Shown: one piece after another, positions 1 through 8,657 of the stretch
Layout: every line of letters starts with the position of its first letter
Position numbering within the stretch: the stretch's first letter is position 1
Source of the DNA: Bradyrhizobium tropiciagri
GTDB lineage: Bacteria; Pseudomonadota; Alphaproteobacteria; Rhizobiales; Xanthobacteraceae
Assembly (NCBI RefSeq): GCF_018130505.1
Contig: NZ_JAFCKH010000006.1
Location: 372,001-436,000 of the forward strand
Direction of reading: 5' to 3'
Length of the DNA: 64,000 nucleotides
Program-made: the position numbers and the translations under genes
Notes under the pieces: model-generated
What the model was told of the DNA's origin: nothing
The model's database searches: none
Seen by the model: the letters and a program-made list of their open reading frames with translations, nothing else

Positions 1-34
1 GCCGGACGGGGGTGTGATGATCTGGCTTGCCAAA

Positions 35-358
35 TTAGCCAACCTTGATGCTGCCTGTCATGTGCGGATGCAGCGAGCAGAAGTACTTGTACTCGCCGGC
101 TTCCGTGAAGGTGAACGAAAATGTGCCGTCGGTATCCATCGTCTTGGAGCGGAATTTGCCCGCGCACACCACGGTGTGCGGGATGTCGTCGCGGTTGGTC
201 CAGGTCACGGTGCTGCCGACCTTGACATCGAGCTTGGCCGGCTCGAACACGAAATTGTCGATATGAACCGCGATGTCATCCGCGCGCGCCGCGGACACGG
301 GCAGGAGCATGGTCGCGACCACGGCGATGCCGAAGTCGCGGCGATTGATCGTACTCAT
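35..358 (-). CDS. Small exported cupredoxin (plastocyanin/amicyanin-like)
   Basis: The protein has 107 residues. The N-terminus carries RRDFG and a hydrophobic stretch ending near AARA (about residue 26), which looks like a twin-arginine or Sec signal. The rest is one cupredoxin domain. The type-1 copper ligands are visible as H61 (in IPHTVV), C94, H97 and M100 in a C-x2-H-x2-M loop, the amicyanin spacing. It should act in the periplasm as an electron carrier or copper-binding protein. The ATG at 356-358 follows a GGGAG ribosome site. The gene lies 14 bases downstream of the metallophosphoesterase gene and is almost certainly co-transcribed with it. The copper fold is clear; the redox partner is unknown. 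Confidence 0.9.
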   Translation of the reverse strand: MSTINRRDFGIAVVATMLLPVSAARADDIAVHIDNFVFEPAKLDVKVGSTVTWTNRDDIPHTVVCAGKFRSKTMDTDGTFSFTFTEAGEYKYFCSLHPHMTGSIKVG

Positions 359-372
359 CTCCCGTATTCCCT

Positions 373-1320
373 TTAGCCCTGCAGCGGCGTGTCGATGATC
401 GCGAGGCGCTCGGTGCCCTGCTTGAAGTTGATGCTGGCGACGCCGAGCATACTGCGGAGCTTGGCATCCTCGACCTTCATCGGGCCGGGCGAGGGCGCGG
501 CGCCCGGCGCCGGCTGCGGGAAGGCGGTGGAGCGCGCGGTGTGGAAGGTGACGTTGCCCTCGACCTTCTGCATCACCTGGTGGATGTGGCCGTTGAGCAC
601 GGTGACCGAGCCGAAGCCCTTGACGTATTCGAGCGCGCGGCCGCCGTCCTCGGTGCCCCAGCCCCATTGCGGATACACCGTCCACAGCGGGATGTGGGCG
701 AACAGCACGATCGGCGTCGACTTGGAGCGGCCCTTGAGGTCGTTCTCCAGCCACTCGAGCTGCTCGTTGCCGAGGTTGCCGAGGCCGCCGCCCTTGAGGT
801 CGACCACGTTGACGAGGCCGATGAAGTGCACGCCGCCGGCATCGAAGGAGTACCAGCCGGCGCCCTTGGTGCCCTTGCCGTAACGCTCCTTGTAGAGCTT
901 GACCTCTTCGTCGATGAAGTCGTGCTCGCCCGGCACGTAGTGCACGTCGAGCTTGGCCTGCGAGATGATGCGGTCGGCGTCGTCGAATTCCTTGGCCTTC
1001 GACAGATGCGTGATGTCGCCGGTGTGGATCATGAATGACGGCTTGGCCGACATGCCGCGCACGTGGTTGATGGCTTCTTCCAGCGTGCCGAGGGCGTTCG
1101 GGTTGGCCGGCTTGTCGAAGCCGACATGGCTGTCGCTGATCTGCAGGAAGGTCATTCCGGCCGGCTCGGCGGCCGCGGCTGAGCCGACGATGCCGAGCGA
1201 GTGCGGTACGCCGCCGGTGATCGTCCAGAGGACGCCGGTGCCGGCCCAGGTCATGCATTCCAGCACCTTGCGTCGGCTGACGCCATTGCCGTCGTGATGG
1301 TCGTGATCGTGTCCGCTCAT
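373..1320 (-). CDS. Exported metallophosphoesterase with His-rich N-terminus
   Basis: A 315-residue calcineurin-like phosphoesterase. The start chosen is the ATG at 1318-1320, preceded by GGGAG; the frame stays open upstream to 1539 without a better start. The N-terminus (MSGHDHDHHDGNG) is rich in His and Asp, followed by SRRKVLE and a hydrophobic segment ending at SAAAAEP, consistent with a Tat signal. Metal-site motifs appear in family order: DSHVGF, GEHD (a variant of GNHD), FAHIPLW and NGHIHQ. The enzyme probably hydrolyses a phosphoester in the periplasm; the substrate is unknown. The His-rich leader and the downstream cupredoxin suggest a link to copper, but that is inference. Confidence 0.88.
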   Translation of the reverse strand: MSGHDHDHHDGNGVSRRKVLECMTWAGTGVLWTITGGVPHSLGIVGSAAAAEPAGMTFLQISDSHVGFDKPANPNALGTLEEAINHVRGMSAKPSFMIHTGDITHLSKAKEFDDADRIISQAKLDVHYVPGEHDFIDEEVKLYKERYGKGTKGAGWYSFDAGGVHFIGLVNVVDLKGGGLGNLGNEQLEWLENDLKGRSKSTPIVLFAHIPLWTVYPQWGWGTEDGGRALEYVKGFGSVTVLNGHIHQVMQKVEGNVTFHTARSTAFPQPAPGAAPSPGPMKVEDAKLRSMLGVASINFKQGTERLAIIDTPLQG

Positions 1321-1559
1321 GGCAACATCTCCCGTGGCCCCAGTGATTTGGGTTTCCGCAGAATGTGATTGGACACCGCGGGGCTTTATTCCCGGCCGCC
1401 GTGGCACGCCCGGTGGCGGCGATGACGATTTCGTGAGCGGCGCCGGCCGGCCACAGGCCCTGCCGCGCGACAGGTGGACGCAACGACACAATGCGGCGTT
1501 GAAGCCGCGAACATCAGGGACTAACGCTCCGGCAAACAACGCATCCGAGGGAGGCGACC

Positions 1560-1967
1560 ATGGGCAACATCACCGGCGGCTGTCATTGCGGTGCCATTCG
1601 CTATGAGGTGGCGGGGGAACCCATCGTCCACGCGCTCTGCCACTGCACCGATTGCCGGCGCCACGCCGGCGCGCCGATGGTCGGCTGGACCATGTACACC
1701 GAAGACGCGGTCAAGCTGACCAAGGGCCAGCCCAAGGTCTACCACTCGTCCGAACACGGCCGCCGGCACTTCTGCGCGGATTGCGGCACCGGGCTGTTCT
1801 ACGTCAACGGCAACATCATGCCGGGGATCATCGACATCCAGAGCGGAACCTATGACGACCCCGATGCGGTGCCGGCCACGGTGCACATCCAGGTCGCCGA
1901 GCGGCTGCGCTGGATGGAGGACGCGCACCATCTGCCGACCTTCGAGCGCTATCCGCCGCAGGGATAG
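1560..1967 (+). CDS. GFA family (glutathione-dependent formaldehyde-activating enzyme-like) zinc protein
   Basis: A 135-residue single-domain protein of the GFA/CENP-V fold. The zinc-binding cysteines are in the expected places: GGCHCGAIRYE near residue 8, CHCTDCRR near residue 28, and CADCGTGLF near residue 75. The ATG follows GAGGGAGG. Most members of this fold are not shown to act on S-hydroxymethylglutathione, so only the fold should be trusted. The gene stands alone and diverges from the metallophosphoesterase. A hairpin terminator lies about 200 bases downstream. Confidence 0.9.
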   Translation: MGNITGGCHCGAIRYEVAGEPIVHALCHCTDCRRHAGAPMVGWTMYTEDAVKLTKGQPKVYHSSEHGRRHFCADCGTGLFYVNGNIMPGIIDIQSGTYDDPDAVPATVHIQVAERLRWMEDAHHLPTFERYPPQG

Positions 1968-2164
1968 CCGATCGGGCGCCGTTGCCCGGCGGCCACACCC
2001 CCAGGCGCAACACAGCTGTCTTGCAACCGTCAGCATAGTGTCAGCGCCGGTGGGTAAAGGTGGCGCGCCAATTCCCGTCACACTCGGCAGATCGCCGGCT
2101 GGCTGACGCCGGGCACCGCGACAAGCACGAAGAAACGGTTCCAGTACTGCGTGAGTAGCGTCCG

Positions 2165-2190
2165 CCGTCCCCGCAAGGGGACGGCACTTT
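2165..2190 (+). terminator. Rho-independent terminator-like hairpin
   Basis: CCGTCCCC pairs with GGGGACGG across a GCAA loop (stem 2165-2172 with 2177-2184), followed by a T-rich tail. It ends the rightward GFA transcript and faces the convergent alpha/beta hydrolase gene. Confidence 0.65.
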
Positions 2191-2213
2191 CTTTGTCGCC
2201 TCCGGTTCTATCC

Positions 2214-3110
2214 TCAGCGCATCGCGAACCTTCTGAGCGCCTCGACAAGCAGCTCCGGCGCCTCCTGCGCGACGCAGTGCCCGACCCCGTCGAAAGTTTG
2301 GCGGCTTGCGTGTGGGATCAGCGCGGAGGCGCGCTCGGCCATCAGCTTGTAGACCGGCCACGACTGCTCGGCGGTGGTGATGCAGACCGGGCAGGTGATC
2401 CCGGACAGCCACGGAAACGGATTGCCTCTGCTGTCGCCGGCATAGATCTGCTCCATCGCCTCCATGATCGGCACCAGCAGCGCCGACTCGATCTCGGGCG
2501 TGCAGTAGAGGCGCATGCGGCCGTCGTCGAGCCTTGCAAAGCCGTTGTCGACATAGGCCCGCAGCGACGGCTCGGTCCATGGCGCAAAGGCGGGCGCGGT
2601 GCGCAGCCGCTGGAACAGGGCGTCCGCGCTGTCGAACTCGGCCCGCCGGCGCAGCGTGCCCTGCACCGATGCCTTGGACATCTCGCTGAGGCCGGCCGCG
2701 CGCGGCGCGTGCGGGTCCATCACGGTCGGCTCCATCACGAACAGCCGCGCAAAACGATCCGGCATCAGTCTGGCCGCAAGCAGCAAATCGGTGGCGCCGG
2801 CGCTATGGCCGATGCCGTAGACGTCGCGCAGATCGAGGCGCTCGATCACCATGCAGAGGTCGTCGCAGAAGTCCCGGAAATGATAGTGATCGGCAGACGG
2901 CTTGTGGCTCAGGCCGTGCCCGCGGCGGTCGAGCGCATACACCGTGTAATCGGCCGCCAGCGCCTCCGCCACCTCGCTCCACACTTCGGCGACAAAGCCG
3001 GTGCCATGCAGCAGCAGCGCCGGCGGCTTGCCCGTGTCAGGCGCGCCCCATCGCGCCAGCGCGATGTGTGCGCCGGCATCGCCAACGAGGATGCGCTGTG
3101 GATGAATCAT
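2214..3110 (-). CDS. Alpha/beta hydrolase
   Basis: A 298-residue cytosolic alpha/beta hydrolase. HGTG near residue 35 forms the oxyanion region, the nucleophile is S103 in GHSAG, and the catalytic His is in GVGHCV near residue 277. DRRGHGLS near residue 61 is typical of the family. No signal peptide is seen. The substrate cannot be told from sequence. It is followed upstream on the same strand by the HigA-like gene, but a 33-base gap leaves co-transcription open. Confidence 0.9.
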   Translation of the reverse strand: MIHPQRILVGDAGAHIALARWGAPDTGKPPALLLHGTGFVAEVWSEVAEALAADYTVYALDRRGHGLSHKPSADHYHFRDFCDDLCMVIERLDLRDVYGIGHSAGATDLLLAARLMPDRFARLFVMEPTVMDPHAPRAAGLSEMSKASVQGTLRRRAEFDSADALFQRLRTAPAFAPWTEPSLRAYVDNGFARLDDGRMRLYCTPEIESALLVPIMEAMEQIYAGDSRGNPFPWLSGITCPVCITTAEQSWPVYKLMAERASALIPHASRQTFDGVGHCVAQEAPELLVEALRRFAMR

Positions 3111-3143
3111 GTCTGGGTTGTCACCAGCATCACCGTGACCCTG

Positions 3144-3488
3144 CTACGCTGCCGCGATCAGCGTAATCCGGCCCATCCCGCCCCGTTTGTGGCGCGGCTT
3201 CAACCGGATCTCCACGTCCTGATCGAATGCGGTCAGCATCCGCATCAGCCGTTCCACGGATACGAGCTTGAAATGGCCTCTCAGAAGTTTTGACAGATCG
3301 GGCTGTTTCATTGCAACGAGCTTGGATACCTCGATCTGGGTCAACTCGCGTTCGGCGATCAAGCGCTTCAGCTGAACGACGAGTTCGGCCTTCAGCTGAT
3401 GTTCCTCCGCATGAGGGAGGCCGAGGTCGGCGAAAATGTTGCCGGAGCCTTTGGTGTGAGCGGGCAGCTTTTTCTTTGTGCTCATCAT
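3144..3488 (-). CDS. higA: HigA-type XRE-family antitoxin
   Basis: A 114-residue helix-turn-helix protein of the HigA2/HTH_37 type. The DNA-binding helices lie around residues 50-90 (TQIEVSKLV, QPDLSKLLRG). It should neutralise the upstream HigB-like toxin and repress the shared promoter. Its ATG at 3486-3488 overlaps the toxin stop codon (3485-3487) in an ATGA junction, the usual toxin-first HigBA layout with translational coupling. The antitoxin frame is intact although the toxin frame is broken. Confidence 0.85.
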   Translation of the reverse strand: MMSTKKKLPAHTKGSGNIFADLGLPHAEEHQLKAELVVQLKRLIAERELTQIEVSKLVAMKQPDLSKLLRGHFKLVSVERLMRMLTAFDQDVEIRLKPRHKRGGMGRITLIAAA

Positions 3489-3857
3489 CGATCTCCTTTC
3501 ATCGCCCTGTGAATGGCTTCGGCATCACGCAATCGCTGCCGGATCAGGTCCATGTGTCGCTGCGGTGTGGCGATCCCACGCGTTGATTTTTTCTGAAACG
3601 CATGCAGGACATACAGGGTACCTTCAAATCGGATCGCGTAGACCGCCCGATAGGTATCGCCGTCGAAATTGTCGCGAAATTTCCAGAACGCCGCTCAGTC
3701 CCTTCAACTGCTTTGCGTTGTGCGGATGATCGCCAAGCTGAGCTTCGAACAGCGCCTGGCCAATCTCGCTACGGACCGCCGCGGGGAAAGCCCTCAGGTC
3801 TTTTTGGCTCGAGCCGACGAAGACGGCCGGCTTGATCGGGCGCGCGACATCATTCAC
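3485..3857 (-). pseudogene. higB: HigB/RelE-type (Gp49-like) toxin gene with single-base frameshift
   Basis: Reading from GTG at 3855-3857, the first 61 or so codons match a Gp49-like toxin, then the frame runs into a stop near 3624. Deleting one T in the coding-strand run complementary to 3677-3679 restores V-L-E-I-R-D-N-F-D-G-D-T-Y-R-A-V-Y and continues through VLHAFQKK, DLIRQRL and a TGA at 3485-3487. The restored protein has about 123 residues, normal for the family, and its stop overlaps the higA start. The total length of 373 bases is one over a multiple of three, consistent with one inserted base. This is either a true inactivating mutation or a homopolymer sequencing error. Confidence 0.8.
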
Positions 3858-3862
3858 GGGAT

Positions 3863-3892
3863 TATAGTAATATTACTATAGGCGCGCGTCAA
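3863..3892 (-). promoter_or_regulatory. higBA promoter with 18-base palindromic operator
   Basis: On the minus strand TTGACG (3887-3892) is followed after 17 bases by TACTAT (3864-3869), a good sigma-70 pair. A perfect 18-base palindrome, TATAGTAAT with ATTACTATA (3863-3880), covers the -10 box and part of the spacer, which suits an antitoxin operator. The expected start of transcription falls on or beside the GTG start codon at 3857, so the message may be nearly leaderless; no Shine-Dalgarno is visible. Confidence 0.65.
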
Positions 3893-3912
3893 TGGCGGAG
3901 CCGATACAACGG

Positions 3913-5532
3913 CTACCGCGCGTCCTGCAGGATCATCGCCGCGCCCTTCTCGGCGATCATCGCGGTCGGGGTGTTGGTGTTGCCCGAGGTGATGGTCGGC
4001 ATCACCGAGGCATCGGCGATGCGCAGGCCGTTGAGGCCGTAGAAGCGCAGCCGTTCGTCGACCACGGCCATCGGATCGTTGGCCGTGCCCATCTTCGCGG
4101 TGCCGACGGGATGGAAGATCGTGGTGCCGATATCGCCGGCGGCCTTTGCCAGCGAGGCGTCGTCGTCGCCGACAGACGGGCCGGGCAGGAATTCCTCGGG
4201 GTGATATTTTTCCAGCGCCTTCTGCTTCATCAGCTTGCGTGTGGTGCGGATCGCGTCCGCCGCGACCTGACGGTCGTCCTCGGTCGACAGATAATTCGGC
4301 GCGATCGACGGCTTGTCGTCCGGCGTCGCCGAACGAATCCGCACGGTGCCGCGCGAGGTCGGCTGCAGGTTGCACGCGCTGACCGTGATCGCGGGGAAGC
4401 GATGCAGCGGATCGCCGAACTTGTCGAGCGACAGCGGCTGCACGTGGAACTGGATGTTGGCGCGCGAGCGCGTCGCATCGGAGCGCGTGAAGATGCCGAG
4501 CTGCGAGGGCGCCATGGTCAGCGGCCCGCGGCGGCGGAACGCGTAGTCGAGACCCATCAGGCCACGGCGGAACAGATTGTAGTAGGTCTCGTTCAAGGTG
4601 CGCACGCCCGACACCTTGTAGATCGCGCGCTGCTGCAGATGGTCCTGCAGATTGCGGCCGATGCCGTGCACGTCGGCGACGATGTCGACGCCGAGCGGCG
4701 ACAGCCATTCCGACGGACCGATGCCGGAGCGCTGCAGCACCTGCGTGGTGCCGATCGCGCCGGCGCAGAGGATCACTTCGCCCCTGGCGCGCGCCTCCAC
4801 CGTCTCGTCGCCCTGGCGAAACAGCAAGCCGGCGGCGCGGCCGCTCTCGATGATCAGGCGGTCGACCAGCACGTTGGTTTCGAGCCGCAGGTTCTGGCGG
4901 TTCAAGACGGGCTTGAGGAAACCGCGCGCCGACGACCAGCGCCGGCCGCGCTTCTGGTTGACGTGGAAATAGCTGGTGCCTTCATTGTCGCCGGTGTTGA
5001 AGTCGGGGATGCGCTTGACGCCCATCTCCTCGGCGGCATCGCCGACCGCATCGAGGATCTGCCACGACAGCCGCGGCGCCTCGATGCGCCAGCCGCCGCC
5101 GGCGCCGTGATGCTCGCTCTCGCCGAGGAAATGATCCTCGAGCTTCTTGAACGCCGGCAGCACGTCGCTGTAGCTCCACCCCGAGAGGCCGAGCTGGCGC
5201 CAGTGATCGTAATCTGCGGCCTGGCCGCGCATCGAGATCATGGCGTTGATCGCCGACGAACCGCCGATCACCTTGCCGCGCGGATAGCTCAGCGCGCGGC
5301 CATTGAGGCCGGGCTCGGCCTCGGTCTTGAACATCCAGTCCGAACGCGGATTGCCGATCGCAAAGAGATAGCCGACCGGGATGTGGAACCAGATCCAGTT
5401 GTCCTTGCCGCCGGCTTCCAGCAGCAGCACGCGCTTTTTCGAATCGGCCGACAGGCGATTGGCCATGATGCAGCCGGCGGTGCCCGCGCCGACGATAATG
5501 TAGTCGAAATCACCCTCGAGCCTTCGCGGCAT
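3913..5532 (-). CDS. GMC-family FAD oxidoreductase (choline/alcohol dehydrogenase-like)
   Basis: A 539-residue glucose-methanol-choline oxidoreductase. The FAD dinucleotide motif GAGTAGC is near residue 15, the first GMC signature includes GKVIGGSSAINAM near residue 85, and the second includes GAIGTTQVLQRSGIGP near residue 255. The C-terminal catalytic region has FHPVGTAKMG and the flavin-closing segment DASVMPTITSGNT. I chose the ATG at 5530-5532 with GAGG just upstream; the frame is open to 5634 but the extra residues look unlike the family. It probably oxidises an alcohol in the cytosol; choline itself is not established. Confidence 0.9.
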   Translation of the reverse strand: MPRRLEGDFDYIIVGAGTAGCIMANRLSADSKKRVLLLEAGGKDNWIWFHIPVGYLFAIGNPRSDWMFKTEAEPGLNGRALSYPRGKVIGGSSAINAMISMRGQAADYDHWRQLGLSGWSYSDVLPAFKKLEDHFLGESEHHGAGGGWRIEAPRLSWQILDAVGDAAEEMGVKRIPDFNTGDNEGTSYFHVNQKRGRRWSSARGFLKPVLNRQNLRLETNVLVDRLIIESGRAAGLLFRQGDETVEARARGEVILCAGAIGTTQVLQRSGIGPSEWLSPLGVDIVADVHGIGRNLQDHLQQRAIYKVSGVRTLNETYYNLFRRGLMGLDYAFRRRGPLTMAPSQLGIFTRSDATRSRANIQFHVQPLSLDKFGDPLHRFPAITVSACNLQPTSRGTVRIRSATPDDKPSIAPNYLSTEDDRQVAADAIRTTRKLMKQKALEKYHPEEFLPGPSVGDDDASLAKAAGDIGTTIFHPVGTAKMGTANDPMAVVDERLRFYGLNGLRIADASVMPTITSGNTNTPTAMIAEKGAAMILQDAR

Positions 5533-5713
5533 ATCCTCGTTCCCGGCAAGCGTCTCTTGTTGATATCTATTAGTCAGACGCAGGCAGTCGAGACAAGTGC
5601 GACACCGAATGCCGGGCGTGCGCCGGATGATCATGCGTCAAGCGGCAATGTGATCTCGCTCACCCGGTCGCCGCGGCCGTTGCGCGCAATAGAGAACCGC
5701 CGCCGCGGGCCAA

Positions 5714-6139
5714 TCAGGCCGGCGGCGCCATGTAGGGAATGCTGCCGACCAGGACGAAGACCTGGACCGCGTTGCACGCCATGCCGCTCCAGTGCAGCTG
5801 GCGGAGCCGCCGCACCGCGCGCGGATCGCCGGCGTCCCTGGCATCGGCGGCAGCGTCCATCCGCTGCAAGAACCAGCGCCGCCCCAGCACCGCGAAAGCC
5901 GCGATCGAGGCGATGCCGAGCGCGACGACGAACCGGCCCGCCGCGGCGAAGGCCAGCGTGCCGATCACGCCGGAGCCTGTCAGTACCAGGAAATAGGCAT
6001 TGAACATGCCGCGCATCAGCCGGGTGACCGGCGGGACGTCGAGCTTCACGAGCAGGAAGGCGGGCGCCGCCAGCAGGAAATAGCCCATCGGCACCAGCAG
6101 GATGATGGTGGAGAACAGGACCGCTTGATCCGGCGTCAT
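5714..6139 (-). CDS. Small integral membrane protein, function unknown
   Basis: A 141-residue protein starting at the ATG at 6137-6139. Four hydrophobic segments are visible: FSTIILLVPMGYFLL, FLVLTGSGVIGTLAF, FVVALGIASIAAFAVLG and a C-terminal one near VFVLVGSIPY. A charged loop (RMDAAADARDAG) separates the third and fourth. I do not recognise the family. It is 181 bases upstream of the GMC oxidoreductase on the same strand and could share its transcript. Confidence 0.65.
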   Translation of the reverse strand: MTPDQAVLFSTIILLVPMGYFLLAAPAFLLVKLDVPPVTRLMRGMFNAYFLVLTGSGVIGTLAFAAAGRFVVALGIASIAAFAVLGRRWFLQRMDAAADARDAGDPRAVRRLRQLHWSGMACNAVQVFVLVGSIPYMAPPA

Positions 6140-6368
6140 ACGGCCGTCCTTGTTTTCCTGAGCGGGAAGATTTCGGCGCGGAAACCTGGACGAGTATCCG
6201 CTCGGGGCATTTCCCGCACCATTGGGCTTTGGTCGGAGGGATCGTACCAGATGCCGCGCGTCGCGGGCATGCAAGTCCCGGGCGGAGGCATGCCCACATC
6301 TGTTGGGTGGACCGGCTCTTGCATGCTAGACAGGCACCAGCAGTCCAACCTTCGAGGCCAGAACTCTC

Positions 6369-7541
6369 ATGCCCATCGTCAACCGCGTCGCCGATCTGCA
6401 ACCCGATATCCAGGCCTGGCGCCGCGACATCCATGAAAACCCCGAGCTGCTCTACGATGTCCACCGCACTGCATCATTCGTGGCTGACAGGCTGAAGGAG
6501 TTCGGCTGCGACGAGGTCGTGACCGGCCTCGGCAAGACCGGGGTGGTCGGCGTCATCAAGGGCAGCAGGCCGGCCGGCAATGGCGACGTCAAGGTGATCG
6601 GCCTGCGCGCCGACATGGACGCGCTGCCGATCCAGGAAGCGACCAACCTGCCTTACGCCTCCAAGACGCCCGGCAAGATGCACGCCTGCGGCCATGACGG
6701 CCACACCGCGATGCTGCTCGGCGCGGCGCGCTATCTCGCCGAGACGCGCAACTTCGCCGGCACCGCCGTGGTGATCTTCCAGCCGGCCGAGGAGGGCGGC
6801 GCGGGCGCTGCCGCGATGATCAAGGACGGCCTGATGGACCGCTTCGGCATCGAGCAGGTCTACGGCATGCATAACGGCCCCGGCATTCCGATCGGCTCGT
6901 TCGCGATCCGCCCGGGCCCGATCATGGCGTCGACCGACGAGGTCAATATCAGCATCGAGGGGCTCGGCGGCCACGCCGCGCGTCCACACAAATGCATCGA
7001 CTCGGTGATGGTCGGCGCGCAGCTGATCACCGCGCTGCAGTCGGTGGTGTCGCGTAGCGTCGATCCGCTCGACTCCGCCGTGGTCTCGATCTGCGAATTC
7101 CACGCCGGCAATGCCCGCAACGTGATCCCGCAGACCGCCGAGCTGCGCGGCACCGTCCGCACCTTGACCCCGGAAGTCCGCCAGCTGGTCGAGAAGCGCA
7201 TCGGCGAAGTGGTCAAGGGCGTCGCCCTTCTGACCGGCGCGAAGATCGAGCTGGACTACAAGCGCGGCTATCCCGTCACCGTCAATCACCGCTCGCAGAC
7301 CGAATTCGCCAGCCGCATTGCGAGGGAGGTCGCGGGCGAGTCCAACGTGCACGAGATGCCGCCGCTGATGGGCGGCGAGGATTTCTCCTACATGCTGGAA
7401 GCCCGCCCCGGCGCCTTCATCTTCTGCGGCAACGGCGACAGCGCCGGCCTGCACCACCCCGCCTACAATTTCAACGACGAGGCGATCGTCTACGGCACCT
7501 CGTACTTCGTGAAGATCGTGGAGACCGCGCTGGCGGCGTGA
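6369..7541 (+). CDS. M20-family amidohydrolase (hippurate hydrolase/IAA-amino acid hydrolase-like)
   Basis: A 390-residue M20D-type metal-dependent amidase. The metal ligands are seen in HACGHDGH near residue 103 and the catalytic Glu pair in PAEEGGAGA near residue 138; MGGEDFSYM near residue 337 carries the final ligand-proximal region. ADMDALPI is the usual early motif. The lid domain lies between about 185 and 300. It should cleave N-acyl amino acids or similar amides in the cytosol. The start ATG is followed by PIVNRVADLQ, normal for this group. It diverges from the membrane-protein gene. Confidence 0.93.
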   Translation: MPIVNRVADLQPDIQAWRRDIHENPELLYDVHRTASFVADRLKEFGCDEVVTGLGKTGVVGVIKGSRPAGNGDVKVIGLRADMDALPIQEATNLPYASKTPGKMHACGHDGHTAMLLGAARYLAETRNFAGTAVVIFQPAEEGGAGAAAMIKDGLMDRFGIEQVYGMHNGPGIPIGSFAIRPGPIMASTDEVNISIEGLGGHAARPHKCIDSVMVGAQLITALQSVVSRSVDPLDSAVVSICEFHAGNARNVIPQTAELRGTVRTLTPEVRQLVEKRIGEVVKGVALLTGAKIELDYKRGYPVTVNHRSQTEFASRIAREVAGESNVHEMPPLMGGEDFSYMLEARPGAFIFCGNGDSAGLHHPAYNFNDEAIVYGTSYFVKIVETALAA

Positions 7542-7584
7542 GCCGTCGGCCCTGCTTGTGCGCAGTGTCCCAGCGGTGCAACGG

Positions 7585-8445
7585 ATGAAGTCCGGCCTCG
7601 CGTTGGCTGTTGGCGTACTCATCGTGATCGGCGCACCGCCGGTCCTTGCGCTCGACTGCGCGAAGGCTTCCTCGCGGGTCGATAGGCTGATCTGCACCAC
7701 GCCGGACTTGAAGCAGGCGGACGCAGCGATGAGCACGGCCTATTTCAAGCTGCTGAAGAAGACGATCGATCCGGACTTCCACGATGCGCTGATTAAGAGC
7801 CAACGGCGTTGGCTGCAGGTTCGTTCGCAGGGGGCCCGCGAATTTGGCCAGGCGGAAGATGAAGAGACGGACCAGCGCCCGGCGCTGCTCCAGATCACGC
7901 GTGACCGCATGGACAGTCTGCAGACCGCCGAGCTGATCCACAGGATGGAGCGGCAGCGGGACAACGTTTCCCGCGACAGCGGCGGCAGCTTCGCCGGTTA
8001 CAGAACGTCCTGCTTTGTGCTGCCTCCACCTTATGGAAACTGGAGCTACGGTTGCTTTGGCGAGGGGCATCGCCAGAACAACGACCGAATCTGCAGCGTG
8101 GGATTGGAGTGGGCAAGCGGTCACCAGACCGAATACTGGCTTGTCAGCATCCTCAAGGACGGTGCTCCCAAACCGGTGGCGAGTTGCTCCATCGGCTATG
8201 CCGGGACCACCGAGCGATGTCCGGACCCCAACGACGATGCCGAGACCAAGGCCATTGCGCACTGGAACACGAACCCTATCCCATCCGAAAATACGCCGGC
8301 GCCGCGCGCGGCGGATCTCTGGAAGTATGATCCCGATACGAGTGTTGGACTGACCGACGAACAGTGGATGCATGATTGCCTGTTCGCGGCGACCTTTCCG
8401 CCTGCGGACGTGAGCCGCGCGGACCCCGCTCCCAAGAAGCCGTGA
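7585..8445 (+). CDS. Exported protein with LprI-like (DUF1311) N-terminal domain
   Basis: A 286-residue protein from the ATG at 7585. Residues 1-22 form a signal peptide ending near VLA-LDC. The next 80 or so residues match the lysozyme-inhibitor LprI-like/DUF1311 pattern: DCAKASSRVDRLICTTPDL, then a helical YFKLLKK and QRRWLQVR segment. The remaining 180 residues, with several Cys, are not familiar. A periplasmic location is likely; lysozyme inhibition is only a family suggestion. The gene starts 43 bases after the amidohydrolase stop and may be read through from it. Confidence 0.75.
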   Translation: MKSGLALAVGVLIVIGAPPVLALDCAKASSRVDRLICTTPDLKQADAAMSTAYFKLLKKTIDPDFHDALIKSQRRWLQVRSQGAREFGQAEDEETDQRPALLQITRDRMDSLQTAELIHRMERQRDNVSRDSGGSFAGYRTSCFVLPPPYGNWSYGCFGEGHRQNNDRICSVGLEWASGHQTEYWLVSILKDGAPKPVASCSIGYAGTTERCPDPNDDAETKAIAHWNTNPIPSENTPAPRAADLWKYDPDTSVGLTDEQWMHDCLFAATFPPADVSRADPAPKKP

Positions 8446-8487
8446 TGACGCCGTCGAACGCGATGGCGATGTGAGTGGTTGCTTCGC

Positions 8488-8573
8488 CGTCATTGCGAGC
8501 GGAGCGAAGCAATCCATCTCTCCGCCGTGCGGAAGGATGGATTGCTTCGTCGCTGTCGCTCCTCGCAATGACG
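8488..8573. repeat. Dispersed inverted repeat, CGTCATTGCGAG family
   Basis: The outer arm CGTCATTGCGAG returns as CTCGCAATGACG at the right end, with inner arms containing GAAGCAATCCAT and ATGGATTGCTTC. It lies between the convergent genes at 7585 and 8658. It has the form of the REP-like elements that recur in Bradyrhizobium and Rhodopseudomonas intergenic DNA. Confidence 0.8.
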
Positions 8574-8599
8574 GTGTGGCTTGATTTAGCCTAAAGCAA

Positions 8600-8630
8600 A
8601 AGGCCCGCGCCATTGGCGCGGGCCTTCGCA
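8600..8630 (-). terminator. Bidirectional Rho-independent terminator
   Basis: A perfect 12-base stem (8600-8611 with 8615-8626, loop ATT) is followed on the minus strand by TTTTGCTTT. It would end the leftward pit transcript and may also stop rightward transcription from 7585. Confidence 0.85.
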
Positions 8631-8657
8631 TTTGTGAGCCGGTGTGGCTCGCGCGGA

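Noticed and set aside
3892-6003. 703-codon open frame on the plus strand
   Set aside because: It lies antisense to the GMC oxidoreductase and the next gene, has Arg/Ala/Asp-rich composition and no family motif; a GC-rich shadow.
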